DNA of 64,000 nucleotides from Mucilaginibacter gossypii (GTDB taxonomy: Bacteria > Bacteroidota > Bacteroidia > Sphingobacteriales > Sphingobacteriaceae), in the NCBI RefSeq assembly GCF_900100945.1, contig NZ_FNCG01000001.1, positions 248,001 through 312,000 of the forward strand, read 5' to 3'. Within the stretch, counting starts at the first letter, position 1. Each line of letters opens with the position of its first letter. A program made the position numbers and the translations under genes. The notes below the pieces were generated by a model. It ran no database searches. It was given only the letters and a program-made list of their open reading frames with translations, and was not told where the DNA came from. Shown one piece after another: positions 34,446 to 43,243 of this stretch.

Positions 34446-34613
34446 CTATAGTTCAATTTTATTGCCTTCAGGATCCATCCAATGTACAAAGTTGCCATAA
34501 CCGGCTTTCTCTACTGAATCGGTCGGCAGGATGCCGGCTGACTTAAGATTGGAATCATAAATCGGCGCATCTGCAGCTTCAGTACCGTATGCTTTTACTG
34601 TTGTTGTTTTCAT
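34446..34613 (-). pseudogene. Chimeric relic: dehydrogenase start joined to a VOC end
   Basis: A 55-codon frame from ATG 34613 begins MKTTTVKAYGTEAADAPI, the typical opening of an NAD(P)-dependent zinc alcohol dehydrogenase (YahK-type), and then switches to AGYGNFVHWMDPEGNKIEL, the typical end of a VOC protein. The stop at 34446-34448 is TAG where the VOC consensus has Trp, and the same frame continues with EPNAAEYAKSGKL. This looks like a deletion that fused two neighbouring genes, followed by a nonsense change. Product is unlikely to be functional. Confidence 0.6.
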
Positions 34614-34619
34614 AATCGT

Positions 34620-35015
34620 TTATTTTGAATATTGATCATCACTTACTTTCTCCAGCCAGGTAACCACCTCGCCGTTAACGGCTTCCTGAATGGCTATATG
34701 ACTCAAAGCTTTACCCGGCGATGCACCATGCCAGTGTTTCTCGTTTGGTTCAAACCAAACTACATCACCCGGCCCTATATCTTCGATTGGCCCACCTTCG
34801 CGTTGTACCCGGCCGAGACCGGAAATAACAATAAGTGTTTGACCTGCCGGGTGGGTGTGCCAGGCTGTTCTGGCGCCGGGCTCAAAGGTGACCAACGCAC
34901 CCGCGCCTTTGGTAGCTTCTTTTTTTGCAAACAGGGGATCTATACGCACGGCGCCGGTAAACCAGGCTTCCGGACCTTTTACTGATGCTTGCGCACCGTT
35001 TTTAATTATTTCCAT
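34620..35015 (-). CDS. Single-domain cupin
   Basis: A 131-aa cupin with both conserved motifs: [22 protein letters not shown] (metal ligands in HTHP and downstream) and [17 protein letters not shown] with the last histidine. The family resembles the carboxymuconolactone-associated cupins, and some are metal-dependent lyases. It follows the acetyltransferase on the minus strand and lies 6 bp upstream of the chimeric relic. Function not defined. Confidence 0.87.
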   Translation of the reverse strand: MEIIKNGAQASVKGPEAWFTGAVRIDPLFAKKEATKGAGALVTFEPGARTAWHTHPAGQTLIVISGLGRVQREGGPIEDIGPGDVVWFEPNEKHWHGASPGKALSHIAIQEAVNGEVVTWLEKVSDDQYSK

Positions 35016-35206
35016 AATAAATAGATTGAGAGAGTTTATATGGTTTTGACATCAGTGACATAACGATAGCGTGCTTTTTCAGCCATTGTATTTTCCTGGC
35101 TTCATTAACTTATTCTGCCTTAATAACCTGTATTTGTGAGTAAATGTTATTGTCTGTATAGGAATTAACTTTTTAAGTTTCCGATATGCCGCTGCACCGT
35201 TATTCT

Positions 35207-35767
35207 TTATGGTTCAATGGTTTTTAAAATTTTTGCAGGAATACCCCCGACAACAGTATTTGCCGGTACGTCCTTGATAACAACCGCACCAGCGGCAACA
35301 ACTGCATTCTCTCCAATGGTTACACCCGGCAATATAGTGGCACCCGCGCCAACCCATGCGTTGCGCTTGATAACGATAGGTTTGCAAATCATACCCCGCC
35401 GGTTAACCGGGTCGAGTGGATGATTTTCAGTGATCAGGTTTACCTTAGGGCCGAGGAGCACGTGATCTTCCAGCGTAATACCGCCCATGTCAAGAAACGA
35501 GCAGGCATGATTAATAAACACATGCTTGCCAATACTAATGAAACGGCCAAAGTTGGTATGGAAGGGTGCGAACAAAGTGGTGCTTTTGTCTATTGTTGCG
35601 CCAATAATGTTGCTAAGCTGTTCGCGGAGCTGCTCAACGGTGGTAGCTGCATTGAGTGCAGGCGACAACGCCAGAGTGCGGGCCACCACATCATTTACCT
35701 TGTGAAATTCCGGGTCAGTAAGCGGAACAAATTCCCCTGCTTTCAACCGTTCGAAAATATCTTTCAT
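35207..35767 (-). CDS. Maltose/galactoside-type O-acetyltransferase (hexapeptide fold)
   Basis: I choose ATG 35767 (MKDIFERLKAGEFVPLTD), giving 186 aa; the longer frame overlaps the cupin relic. The N-terminal helical part is followed by a left-handed beta-helix: INHACSFLDMGGITLEDHVLLGPKVNLITENHP, IVIKRNAWVGAGATILPGVTIGENAVVAAGAVVIKDVPANTVVGGIPAKIL. The catalytic histidine is the one in ENHPLD. It transfers acetyl groups from acetyl-CoA to sugars. It lies downstream of an AraC regulator and a truncated cupin, a common Bacteroidota arrangement. Confidence 0.88.
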   Translation of the reverse strand: MKDIFERLKAGEFVPLTDPEFHKVNDVVARTLALSPALNAATTVEQLREQLSNIIGATIDKSTTLFAPFHTNFGRFISIGKHVFINHACSFLDMGGITLEDHVLLGPKVNLITENHPLDPVNRRGMICKPIVIKRNAWVGAGATILPGVTIGENAVVAAGAVVIKDVPANTVVGGIPAKILKTIEP

Positions 35768-35777
35768 AATAATGTTT

Positions 35778-36038
35778 TTATTTAACGCTATTGTATTCAT
35801 TATCAGAAATATGTAGCCATATCGCAATGCCTTTTTCTATATTGAAATTGATTGCTATTTGCGTAAAGCTGTTTTGGAACGTAGTACCATGCCAGTGTAA
35901 GATGCCCGACGAAATGGTGACCACATCACCTTTGTGTAGAAATTTTTGCGTCGTGGCACTTAGTGAAAACAGACTACCTGCACCTAAAATCATCAGCTGC
36001 AGTATGATGGAAGTTTTGTATCTGCCGATGTTTTTCAT
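35778..36038 (-). pseudogene. Truncated cupin with an internal deletion
   Basis: The 86-aa frame starts with a signal-like segment (MKNIGRYKTSIILQLMILGAG) and then, without the first cupin motif, jumps to the cupin C-terminal half: KGDVVTISSGILHWHGTTFQNSFTQIAINFN. About half of the barrel, including the HxH motif, is missing, so the metal site cannot form. It looks like a gene with an in-frame deletion. It is 10 bp upstream of the acetyltransferase and 64 bp from the AraC gene, and probably belongs to the same transcript. Confidence 0.6.
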
Positions 36039-36102
36039 TTTGCAAAGTTAGTGCTGTTGCCAACTTTGTTGTTTAAGAAAATCAAACCAATGCTTATGAA
36101 AA

Positions 36103-36981
36103 TCAAACTTCCATGGTGCGAAGCGAGCTTGGATTGGTGCCCGTCATACGTTTAAAATAATTGTTGAAGTAGCTGGGATATTCAAAGCCAAGTGCATAAG
36201 CAATGTCGGCTATGTTCCAGTCAGTATGTTGTAACAGTGCTTTTGCTTCGCTAATAATCCGCTCTGCAATGTGCGCAGATGTTGGCCTGCCGGTAACTTC
36301 CTTTACCATACGGTTGAGGTAATTTACGTGAAGGGCGAGGTTTTGGGCGTAGTCCTGGGCCGTCTTCAACTGCAACGGCTTATTTGGGCTTTCTACAGGA
36401 AATTGTCTTTCAAGCAATTCCATAAATACAGCAGCTACCCGGTAGGCAGCGTTTTTATGCTGATCAAAATTTTCAGAGGGCTGCATTTTCATCGCTTCAT
36501 GCATGATCAGGTTGATGTAACTACGTATCAGGTCGTCTTTATATACGTAACTACTGTTTTGCTCATCTATCATCTTCTGAAAGAGGATGTTCAGAGACGC
36601 TCTTTGCTGTTCGGTGATCTTTAATACCGGTGTGCCGCCGATCTTGAAAAAGGGTGATTGCTGCAGCATATCGGTACGTTCTGAAACGCACAGAAATTCT
36701 TCGGAAAAGAGACAGGTATAACCCACATAAGTGGTTGATATAGTTTCCCAGGAATATGGAATATGCGGATTGCCAAAAAACAAAACAGTGCCCTCCACTT
36801 CAAAGCTGCGGTCGGCATAGTGAATCTTGCTTTTGCCTGTTGTTAAGCAAATTTTGTAAAAGTCTTTTCTACTGTAAAACCGGACAGCCTGATCGTCTTC
36901 TTCTATCTGGAAAACATTGAAGCCTTTTAACCTGAGTTCATTGTTAAAGGGAGAAACCGATCGCGCTATTTTATTGTCCAT
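36103..36981 (-). CDS. AraC-family transcriptional regulator
   Basis: The 292-aa protein has an N-terminal cupin-like ligand domain (FNVFQIEEDDQAVRFYSRKDFYKICLTTGKSKIHYA) and the two-part AraC HTH at the C-terminus (LALHVNYLNRMVKEVTGRPTSAHIAERIISEAKALLQHTDWNIADIAYALGFEYPSYFNNYFKRMTGTNPSSLR). It probably controls the downstream cupin relic, acetyltransferase and second cupin on the same strand. Inducer unknown. Confidence 0.92.
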   Translation of the reverse strand: MDNKIARSVSPFNNELRLKGFNVFQIEEDDQAVRFYSRKDFYKICLTTGKSKIHYADRSFEVEGTVLFFGNPHIPYSWETISTTYVGYTCLFSEEFLCVSERTDMLQQSPFFKIGGTPVLKITEQQRASLNILFQKMIDEQNSSYVYKDDLIRSYINLIMHEAMKMQPSENFDQHKNAAYRVAAVFMELLERQFPVESPNKPLQLKTAQDYAQNLALHVNYLNRMVKEVTGRPTSAHIAERIISEAKALLQHTDWNIADIAYALGFEYPSYFNNYFKRMTGTNPSSLRTMEV

Positions 36982-37148
36982 GATGTAAAGTTATGAAACT
37001 CAAACTTTCAATTTCCAATTAAAAGGACAAGCGCTGACCTTTGATGTAATAGTATATCCTGTTCCCGAATTGCAAACAGGCGGTTCCGCTATATTAAGCA
37101 GCGCTGATCGATTTAAGCAAAAATTACTCTCCCATATAACTTTTCACA

Positions 37149-38366
37149 TTAAAGCTTACTTATTTTGTAAAGATTGCCATTGTCCGTAACACCGTATAAT
37201 GCGCCGTCTTTGCCGGTAACAAGAGAACGCCAGCGTTCGCCCTTGTCTTTCAGCAGGCGTTCTTCCGCTACAATCTTATTGTCTTTGATAATAAGCCTGA
37301 TGATATGTGATCCACCTAAGGCGCCTACAAATAGATTTCCTTTCCATTCGGGAATCAGGTTGCCTGTATAAAAGGTTATGCCGCAGGGTGAAATACTTGG
37401 GTTCCAGTAATAGATGGGTTGGGCCATGCCTTCTTTTTGCTGTATGCCATCGCCAACTTTTACACCCCTGTATTCGATACCATAAGTAATAACCGGCCAT
37501 CCATAGTTCTTTCCCGGCCGGATAATGTTAATTTCGTCACCTCCGCGCGGACCGAATTCCGATTCCCATAATTCGCCGGTATTTGGGTTCATCGTCATGC
37601 CTTCAGGGTTTCTTAAGCCATAAGCGTAAATTTCGGGCAAAGCGCCGGCTTTTTGCGCAAATGGTCCATCGGGTACCGGTTTCCCGTCACGGGTTATGTG
37701 CAATACTTTTCCGATTGCGGTATTCAGGTCCTGGGCCTTGACGCGCATTTCATCATCCCCATGTTCGCCTGTGCTTACAAACAGGTTACCCTGTTTATCG
37801 AAAACGATTCGTGAGCCGAATTGCAGGTGACCGTTATAGGCGGGTTTAGCATGATAGATCACCTTTACGTTTTCGAGCCTGCTGTAATCGGACGAAAGTA
37901 CACCAGTGGCGACAGCCAACTGGAATCCCTCAGGAACTTTTTCGGAGTATGACCAAAATAACATCCGGTCTTTTACAAAAGAAGCATCAAAATTAACATC
38001 TAACAAACCGCCCTGGCCACCCACCGCTACTGCCGGTAAACCTTGAATGTTCTTGTCTAAACCGCCATCAGCCTTTAATATCCGCATGGTACCGCCTTTT
38101 TCTGTAATTAAAAAGCGCCCGTCGGGCATACAGCGTAAAGCAAAGGGTTGCTTCAGCTCATGATTGATGACGTTTACACTGAGTTTGGTTTTAGTTTGTG
38201 CGCCAGGGGCCCTTGTCTGACCCGGAAAAGCAGGCTTGTAGTCGGCCGTTGGTGATTGCGTTTCAACGGGCGGCAGTGACTGGGCAACAGCCTGCGTAAT
38301 ATCAAAAAAAGAGCAAAGTGAAGCAATTGCACAGGTAACTAACAAGGGTTTGATTGTTTTTGACAT
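37149..38366 (-). CDS. PQQ-dependent soluble aldose sugar dehydrogenase (YliI-type)
   Basis: A 405-aa exported protein with a signal peptide (about 1-28) and the six-bladed GSDH propeller: FALRCMPDGRFLITEKGGTMRIL, GLLDVNFDASF, STGEHGDDEMRVKAQDLNTAIGKVLHI, AYGLRNPEGMTMNPNTGELWESEFGPRGGDEIN and GKNYGWPVITYG. These match soluble aldose/glucose dehydrogenases that use PQQ and act in the periplasm. No PQQ biosynthesis gene is nearby. It is monocistronic, 167 bp from the AraC start, and divergent from the molybdenum hydroxylase operon. Confidence 0.9.
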   Translation of the reverse strand: MSKTIKPLLVTCAIASLCSFFDITQAVAQSLPPVETQSPTADYKPAFPGQTRAPGAQTKTKLSVNVINHELKQPFALRCMPDGRFLITEKGGTMRILKADGGLDKNIQGLPAVAVGGQGGLLDVNFDASFVKDRMLFWSYSEKVPEGFQLAVATGVLSSDYSRLENVKVIYHAKPAYNGHLQFGSRIVFDKQGNLFVSTGEHGDDEMRVKAQDLNTAIGKVLHITRDGKPVPDGPFAQKAGALPEIYAYGLRNPEGMTMNPNTGELWESEFGPRGGDEINIIRPGKNYGWPVITYGIEYRGVKVGDGIQQKEGMAQPIYYWNPSISPCGITFYTGNLIPEWKGNLFVGALGGSHIIRLIIKDNKIVAEERLLKDKGERWRSLVTGKDGALYGVTDNGNLYKISKL

Positions 38367-38820
38367 GGGTAATATGTATTTGTTGTGAAGATAAATAATA
38401 TGCCGGCAAATGTTAAAATGTGTTGAACAAATAAATCTGCCTGCTCCGATGATATTAAACGGCCATCAGGTTGTAACAGAGCCCAAGGACAATGATTTAT
38501 TATCAGTACATATAAAGAGCGCTGCGATGTTTGAGATATCTCCCCCTGGCCGATATGAAATTGGCTGGTTAGTGTCTACAGCTTAGAATTTAAGTGCCCG
38601 CGGTATTTTACACCGGCATTTAAAAAGGTAAGCGGCCAAGCACGTCAGGAATATAGAACATTGAATTGAGAAACGGCCGGATCGGTTCACCCTGGCGCCA
38701 GATTTAACCTGCAATAGATTTAAAGAAAAATAACTATTTTATTTACACTGGTATTCCTGGTAGAAATATTTAAATTTAATTATTAATTCCCGATCTCAAG
38801 CCTAACTTAAACTCTTCAAT
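38367..38820. other. Divergent intergenic region between sugar dehydrogenase and Mo-hydroxylase operon
   Basis: These 454 bp contain no supportable frame on either strand. The last 60 bp before 38821 are AT-rich and presumably hold the operon promoter, but I see no clean TAnnTTTG box. Confidence 0.45.
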
Positions 38821-39291
38821 ATGATAGCGATAACAATCAATGGGAAACAGCTGGAGGTTGCCGCTGACCCGGACATGCCTTTACTGTGGGTTATTCGTGA
38901 CCTTTTAGGTCTTACCGGCACCAAATTCGGTTGTGGCGTGGCGCAGTGCGGAGCATGTACTGTACACCTGAACGGCGAAGCTGTACGGTCATGCGTAACA
39001 AAAGTGAGCCGTGCGGCAGGGCAGCAGGTCACTACAATTGAAGGACTGTCTAAATTAAATGACCACGCTTTGCAAATTGCCTGGGCCGAACTCGATGTTC
39101 CGCAATGTGGTTATTGCCAGTCGGGTCAACTCATGTCTGCAGCTGTTTTGCTGCGGGAAAATCCCAACCCAACAGATCAGGATATTGACGATGCGATGTC
39201 AGGTAATATTTGCCGTTGCGGTACTTATCCCCGCATCCGGTTGGCTATACACAAAGCTGCAGAACTGCAGCGGGAAGGAGCAAAATCATGA
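38821..39291 (+). CDS. iorA: [2Fe-2S] small subunit of an isoquinoline-1-oxidoreductase-type enzyme
   Basis: The 156-aa subunit binds two [2Fe-2S] clusters. The plant-type cluster uses C38, C43, C46 and C58 ([17 protein letters not shown]) and the C-terminal cluster C96, C99, C131 and C133 ([21 protein letters not shown]). It is the electron-transfer subunit of the xanthine dehydrogenase family, and its two-domain layout and partners match the IorA branch. Its stop codon overlaps the start of the large subunit (ATGA), so the two are translationally coupled. Confidence 0.93.
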   Translation: MIAITINGKQLEVAADPDMPLLWVIRDLLGLTGTKFGCGVAQCGACTVHLNGEAVRSCVTKVSRAAGQQVTTIEGLSKLNDHALQIAWAELDVPQCGYCQSGQLMSAAVLLRENPNPTDQDIDDAMSGNICRCGTYPRIRLAIHKAAELQREGAKS

Positions 39292-41438
39292 ACAGGCGTA
39301 ACTTTATACAATCAGGTGCATTATTGAGCGGTGGCTTGCTCATCTCATTTACTATTCTAAAGGCAAATAAGCTTGCTGCCCTTGCAGATACGGCTGATTT
39401 AAATGTGTTTGCCCCTAATGCATTTTTAAATATAGGTACAGACAACAGCATTTCGGTATACCTGAGCCATGTGGAAATGGGGCAGGGGATCTGGACTACA
39501 CTGCCCATGCTTATCGCGGATGAGCTTGATGTGGATCTGAAAAAAATCAATATTAAACATGGCGGTGCCGATAAGGCGTTTAACCATGTTATTTACGGTG
39601 CCCAAATTACCGGCGGGTCAAGTACCACCTGGTCTGAGTTTGACAGGTATCGTAATGCCGGCGCAACCGCGCGGACGCTCTTGCTTCAAACAGCCGCTAC
39701 CCGTTCGGGGATTGCTGTTGAAAGCTGCAAAACGGAAGATGGGTTTGTTATTGCCGGGAGCAAAAGATACACTTATGGAGAGTTAGCTAACGATGCCGCA
39801 AAGTTACCTGTACCTGCAAAGGTTCCGCTGCGTTCACCCGCCGACTGGAAATACATCGGCAAAGGAAGCAAACGGATGGATGCCCGAGTAAAGACTGATG
39901 GTACTGCAAAATTTGGCTTAGATATCCAGTTTCCCGGATTGCTTACCGCAGTTGTTGCCCACGCACCTGTTTTTGGTGGTAAAGTTAAATCGTTTGATGC
40001 CGGTAAGGCGAAAGCAGTTCCCGGCGTAAGGGAGGTTGTACAAATTCCGACGGGTGTGGCTGTCATTGCCGACCACTTCTGGGCCGCCCAACAGGGACGG
40101 AAGGCCTTACAGATAACCTGGGCTCACGGCGCCGGCGTGCAGTTAAATACCGGTATCCAAACTGCGGCTTACCGAAAACTGGCTGCATCGGATGGCCTCC
40201 TGGTTCAGGAAAAAGGTGATGTTAAAGCAGCGTTTACAAAAGCGGTAAAAACCATTTCGGCAGAATATGTTTTTCCTTACCTGGCCCACGCACCTATGGA
40301 GCCACTGAATTGCACAGTAAAAATTGAAAATGATAGCTGCGAGATATGGACAGGCACACAGTTGCCAGGAGGAGAACAAGCTGCCGCAGCAAAAATTCTT
40401 GGATTTAAGCCGGAGCAGGTAAAAGTAAATATACCATTCCTTGGGGGAGGCTTTGGCAGGCGTGCTACACCTGCCTGCGATTTTGTTTCGGAGGCGGTTC
40501 ATATTGCGAAAGCAAGCGGTAGGCCGGTAAAAATGGTATGGACACGGGAAGATGATATGAAGAGCGGCTTTTACCGGCCTTTTTATGTCCATAATGTAAA
40601 GATTGGTGTTGATAAGGACGGTCTTCCCATTGTGTGGAACCATAATATTGCAGGTCAGTCAATTATGGCGGATGCGGCAGTGCTTTTTGGTCCGCCTCCG
40701 GCAATAGATGATACAACGGTGGAAGGAGTAAAAGGATCACCATACCTGGACGAAATACCAAATCATTTTGTCGGCCTTCACACCACTAAAGAAGTAGTGC
40801 CTGTTTTGTGGTACCGGTCTGTAGGTGGGACGCACACTGCATTTGTAATGGAAACGCTTATAGACCAGCTTGCCCACGATGCAGGTATCGACCCTGTGGA
40901 GTACCGCCGCGGGTTATTTAAAAATCACTCGAGGCACCTGGCTGCACTTAATCTTGTGGCTGAAAAAGGCAATTGGAACCGAACACTGGCTCCAGGGCGG
41001 TTTAAAGGCATTGCGGTACACGAGGCTTTTGGCAGCGTTGTGGCGATTATAGCCGAAGTAAGCGTTGAAAAAGGAGTTACGAAGGTACATCAGGTAGATT
41101 GTGCAATTGAGTGCGGCCTGGCCGTGAACCCCGACGGTGTAAAAGCCCAAATGGAAAGCGGGATCATTTTCAGTATCTCGATGGCAATGTACGGCGAGCT
41201 GACGTTCGTTAATGGAGAATTACAACAAAATAATTTTTATGATTACCGGATCACCCGGATGTATGAAGCACCGCGGATCAATGTTTACATTGTGGATAGC
41301 AAGGAAAAAATGGGGGGTGCCGGAGAATGTGCAGTTCCGCCAACAGCACCGGCTGTAACTAATGCAATTTTTGCAGCAACCGGAAAACGGATTTACAATT
41401 TACCTATCGTTAACAACCGACTCGAAAAACAGGCATGA
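39288..41438 (+). CDS. iorB: Molybdopterin-binding large subunit (isoquinoline 1-oxidoreductase beta-type)
   Basis: Counted from ATG 39288, which overlaps the previous stop, the protein is 716 aa and starts with a twin-arginine signal ([21 protein letters not shown]). The xanthine dehydrogenase fold shows [65 protein letters not shown] and [27 protein letters not shown]. IorB-type enzymes hydroxylate N-heterocycles or oxidise aldehydes; the substrate here is unknown. It should be exported folded with its cofactor and works with the Fe-S subunit and the following cytochrome. Confidence 0.93.
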   Translation: MNRRNFIQSGALLSGGLLISFTILKANKLAALADTADLNVFAPNAFLNIGTDNSISVYLSHVEMGQGIWTTLPMLIADELDVDLKKINIKHGGADKAFNHVIYGAQITGGSSTTWSEFDRYRNAGATARTLLLQTAATRSGIAVESCKTEDGFVIAGSKRYTYGELANDAAKLPVPAKVPLRSPADWKYIGKGSKRMDARVKTDGTAKFGLDIQFPGLLTAVVAHAPVFGGKVKSFDAGKAKAVPGVREVVQIPTGVAVIADHFWAAQQGRKALQITWAHGAGVQLNTGIQTAAYRKLAASDGLLVQEKGDVKAAFTKAVKTISAEYVFPYLAHAPMEPLNCTVKIENDSCEIWTGTQLPGGEQAAAAKILGFKPEQVKVNIPFLGGGFGRRATPACDFVSEAVHIAKASGRPVKMVWTREDDMKSGFYRPFYVHNVKIGVDKDGLPIVWNHNIAGQSIMADAAVLFGPPPAIDDTTVEGVKGSPYLDEIPNHFVGLHTTKEVVPVLWYRSVGGTHTAFVMETLIDQLAHDAGIDPVEYRRGLFKNHSRHLAALNLVAEKGNWNRTLAPGRFKGIAVHEAFGSVVAIIAEVSVEKGVTKVHQVDCAIECGLAVNPDGVKAQMESGIIFSISMAMYGELTFVNGELQQNNFYDYRITRMYEAPRINVYIVDSKEKMGGAGECAVPPTAPAVTNAIFAATGKRIYNLPIVNNRLEKQA

Positions 41439-42028
41439 AAAAACTAATAATCACCATGATCGTTTTGTTTATGTCAAGCGCGGTCATATTATCGTTCAAA
41501 GAGGAAAATTCAACATTTAATTATGCGGCACTACCTAAAGATAGTGTGGCTTCTGTTGCAGCTTTTAAACAAGTTTACACTGTATTGATGAGTGCCCGCT
41601 GTATGAATTGTCATCCATCAGGTAATATACCACTGCAGGGCGACGATAATCACTTGCACACCATGTTTCCCAAAAGAGGGGTGGATGGTAAGGGTGTTTA
41701 TGCCATGAAATGCGCCAATTGCCATCAGCCAACAAATACTCCGGGCTTGCACACGCCCCCGGGTAATCCCAATTGGCATCTCCCACCGGCCGATATGAAA
41801 ATGGTTTTCCAGGGGAGGACACCCCGCCAATTGGCAAAACAAATCATAGATCCGAAGCAAAACGGGCATAAGGACATGCAGAAGCTCATTGCACATGCAG
41901 ATGATGGACTGGTGCTTTGGGCCTGGAAACCGGGGGAGGGCCGTAAACTTCCACCAATGAGCCACGCAGCATTTAAGAAAGCCTGGCTTACCTGGTTAAA
42001 AACCGGCGCGTATGCCCCGGCTAAATAA
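41435..42028 (+). CDS. Di-haem-type c cytochrome subunit of the Mo-hydroxylase operon
   Basis: A 197-aa protein with a signal/anchor (about 4-20). It has two CxxCH sites, C56-MN-C59-H60 and C93-AN-C96-H97. Its start overlaps the stop of the large subunit (ATGA), so the three genes are translationally coupled. It is likely the periplasmic electron acceptor that passes electrons from the Mo enzyme to the respiratory chain. The C-terminal part (AWKPGEGRKLPPMSHAAFKKAWLTWLKTGAYAP) is characteristic of cytochromes found beside IorAB in Bacteroidota. Confidence 0.87.
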   Translation: MKKLIITMIVLFMSSAVILSFKEENSTFNYAALPKDSVASVAAFKQVYTVLMSARCMNCHPSGNIPLQGDDNHLHTMFPKRGVDGKGVYAMKCANCHQPTNTPGLHTPPGNPNWHLPPADMKMVFQGRTPRQLAKQIIDPKQNGHKDMQKLIAHADDGLVLWAWKPGEGRKLPPMSHAAFKKAWLTWLKTGAYAPAK

Positions 42029-42235
42029 AGTGCGGCAAAGCCGGGATTACTAAGGATGGACGAAGCGGGGTTTTTAATATCATGGCTATCTAAGTTATTG
42101 ATTTATAATGTTGCATTATTTAAATGCAGTTTAGTTAATAATAAAGCGCGTCCCTGATCGGCGTTTTATTATTAACCTGCTATTAAAATTGCCGGCAACC
42201 TCCTGCAATAGTTCGTCGGATAGCTATTTATAAGA

Positions 42236-42271
42236 CAAAAAAAAGCCCGATACATTTTGTACCAGGCGCTG
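42236..42271 (-). terminator. Terminator after the SGNH/MBOAT pair
   Basis: Read on the minus strand, an imperfect stem (AGCGCCTGGTAC / GTATCGGGCT) ends in a run of eight T residues. It lies about 20 bp after the stop of the SGNH gene. The imperfect pairing lowers certainty. Confidence 0.5.
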
Positions 42272-42292
42272 TTAGTTAGTTGTTTGTTATTA

Positions 42293-43240
42293 TTAATTGC
42301 CACTGACCGTTTTATTATCAAGCTGACTTAGGGATGCGGTATTAACGGTATTAAGCATCCCGTTTATAATGCGCTGATTGATGTAAGCTGAAAACTTTAA
42401 AGCTCCTTTGAAATTCAAATGCCCAAAATCGGCAAAGTCATCATTTTTTAGCGGAAAGTTATTGAAGTCCAGGAATTTTATATCGTTAAAGTAACGCTCA
42501 CGGATCAGCGAAAATTCGGCCTCATTATTTCTGTACTCATACAAAGGATGTTGCGGGCTCCTGATAAGGAAGACACTTTTATGCATTCCATTGCAATAAT
42601 CTATTATTTTTCTTAGATATTGAATATTGGTTGTTGAGATTACACTTTTATTTGATGCTGTTTTAATATTTTTGCCCGCCGGATTATTTGAAGGTAAAAG
42701 CCTGGAACCTTCTATTTTAAAATATCCTCCTGTTTTTCCTGTATAATCGTAATTAAATGAAAGCGCTTTAATAAAATTGGTACGTGCAGCTATGCCTACA
42801 CAATTCATAAAATATTTTGAATTGTGCTTAGCCAGCAATTCAAAATCGGCCGGGCTCATAAAAGAGGCATATTGCGGAAACATGTTTGACATGTAGGTAT
42901 ATCCCCATGTCCAGTCATCCATCTTTGTGTCAATCTGGTTATTTGAAAATTCTATAAGTACGGTGGTTATCTGAGGGTTTTGCGACAGGTATTTTTTAAC
43001 TTTTTGAAAGGTGTAAAAGTAAGATTCGGCAGAGTGCGACAGATTGGTTAGTTTGGGTATCAGGGTATCATTGTAGGCACATTCTGAATGTGAATGACCA
43101 AAAAGTGCAATAGTATTGTCTTTCTTTACCCTAAACTTTGAAAATTTATTTACCATATAACCCGGAATCAGGGCAATAGCCAATATGAGCAGGCAGCTCA
43201 CTAAAACAAATGATATGGTTTTAATTAAAAAGCGGTGCAT
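42293..43240 (-). CDS. SGNH-like acyltransferase accessory protein (AlgJ/AlgX-type)
   Basis: The 315-aa protein has one N-terminal membrane anchor (about 8-30) and a periplasmic domain with an SGNH-like nucleophile box (LFGHSHSECAY, GHS at 48-50) and a C-terminal DFGHLNFKGA box that can supply Asp and His. Such proteins take acetyl groups from an MBOAT partner and put them on a polysaccharide. It directly follows the MBOAT gene with 3 bp between them, the standard AlgI-plus-partner layout. Confidence 0.75.
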   Translation of the reverse strand: MHRFLIKTISFVLVSCLLILAIALIPGYMVNKFSKFRVKKDNTIALFGHSHSECAYNDTLIPKLTNLSHSAESYFYTFQKVKKYLSQNPQITTVLIEFSNNQIDTKMDDWTWGYTYMSNMFPQYASFMSPADFELLAKHNSKYFMNCVGIAARTNFIKALSFNYDYTGKTGGYFKIEGSRLLPSNNPAGKNIKTASNKSVISTTNIQYLRKIIDYCNGMHKSVFLIRSPQHPLYEYRNNEAEFSLIRERYFNDIKFLDFNNFPLKNDDFADFGHLNFKGALKFSAYINQRIINGMLNTVNTASLSQLDNKTVSGN

Positions 43241-43243
43241 TGC

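Noticed and set aside
34632-34985. Plus-strand 117-aa frame opposite the cupin
   Set aside because: Complement of the cupin reading; no signal, motif or plausible composition.
35420-35785. Plus-strand 121-aa frame opposite the acetyltransferase
   Set aside because: The minus-strand hexapeptide repeats are unmistakable, so the plus frame is a shadow.
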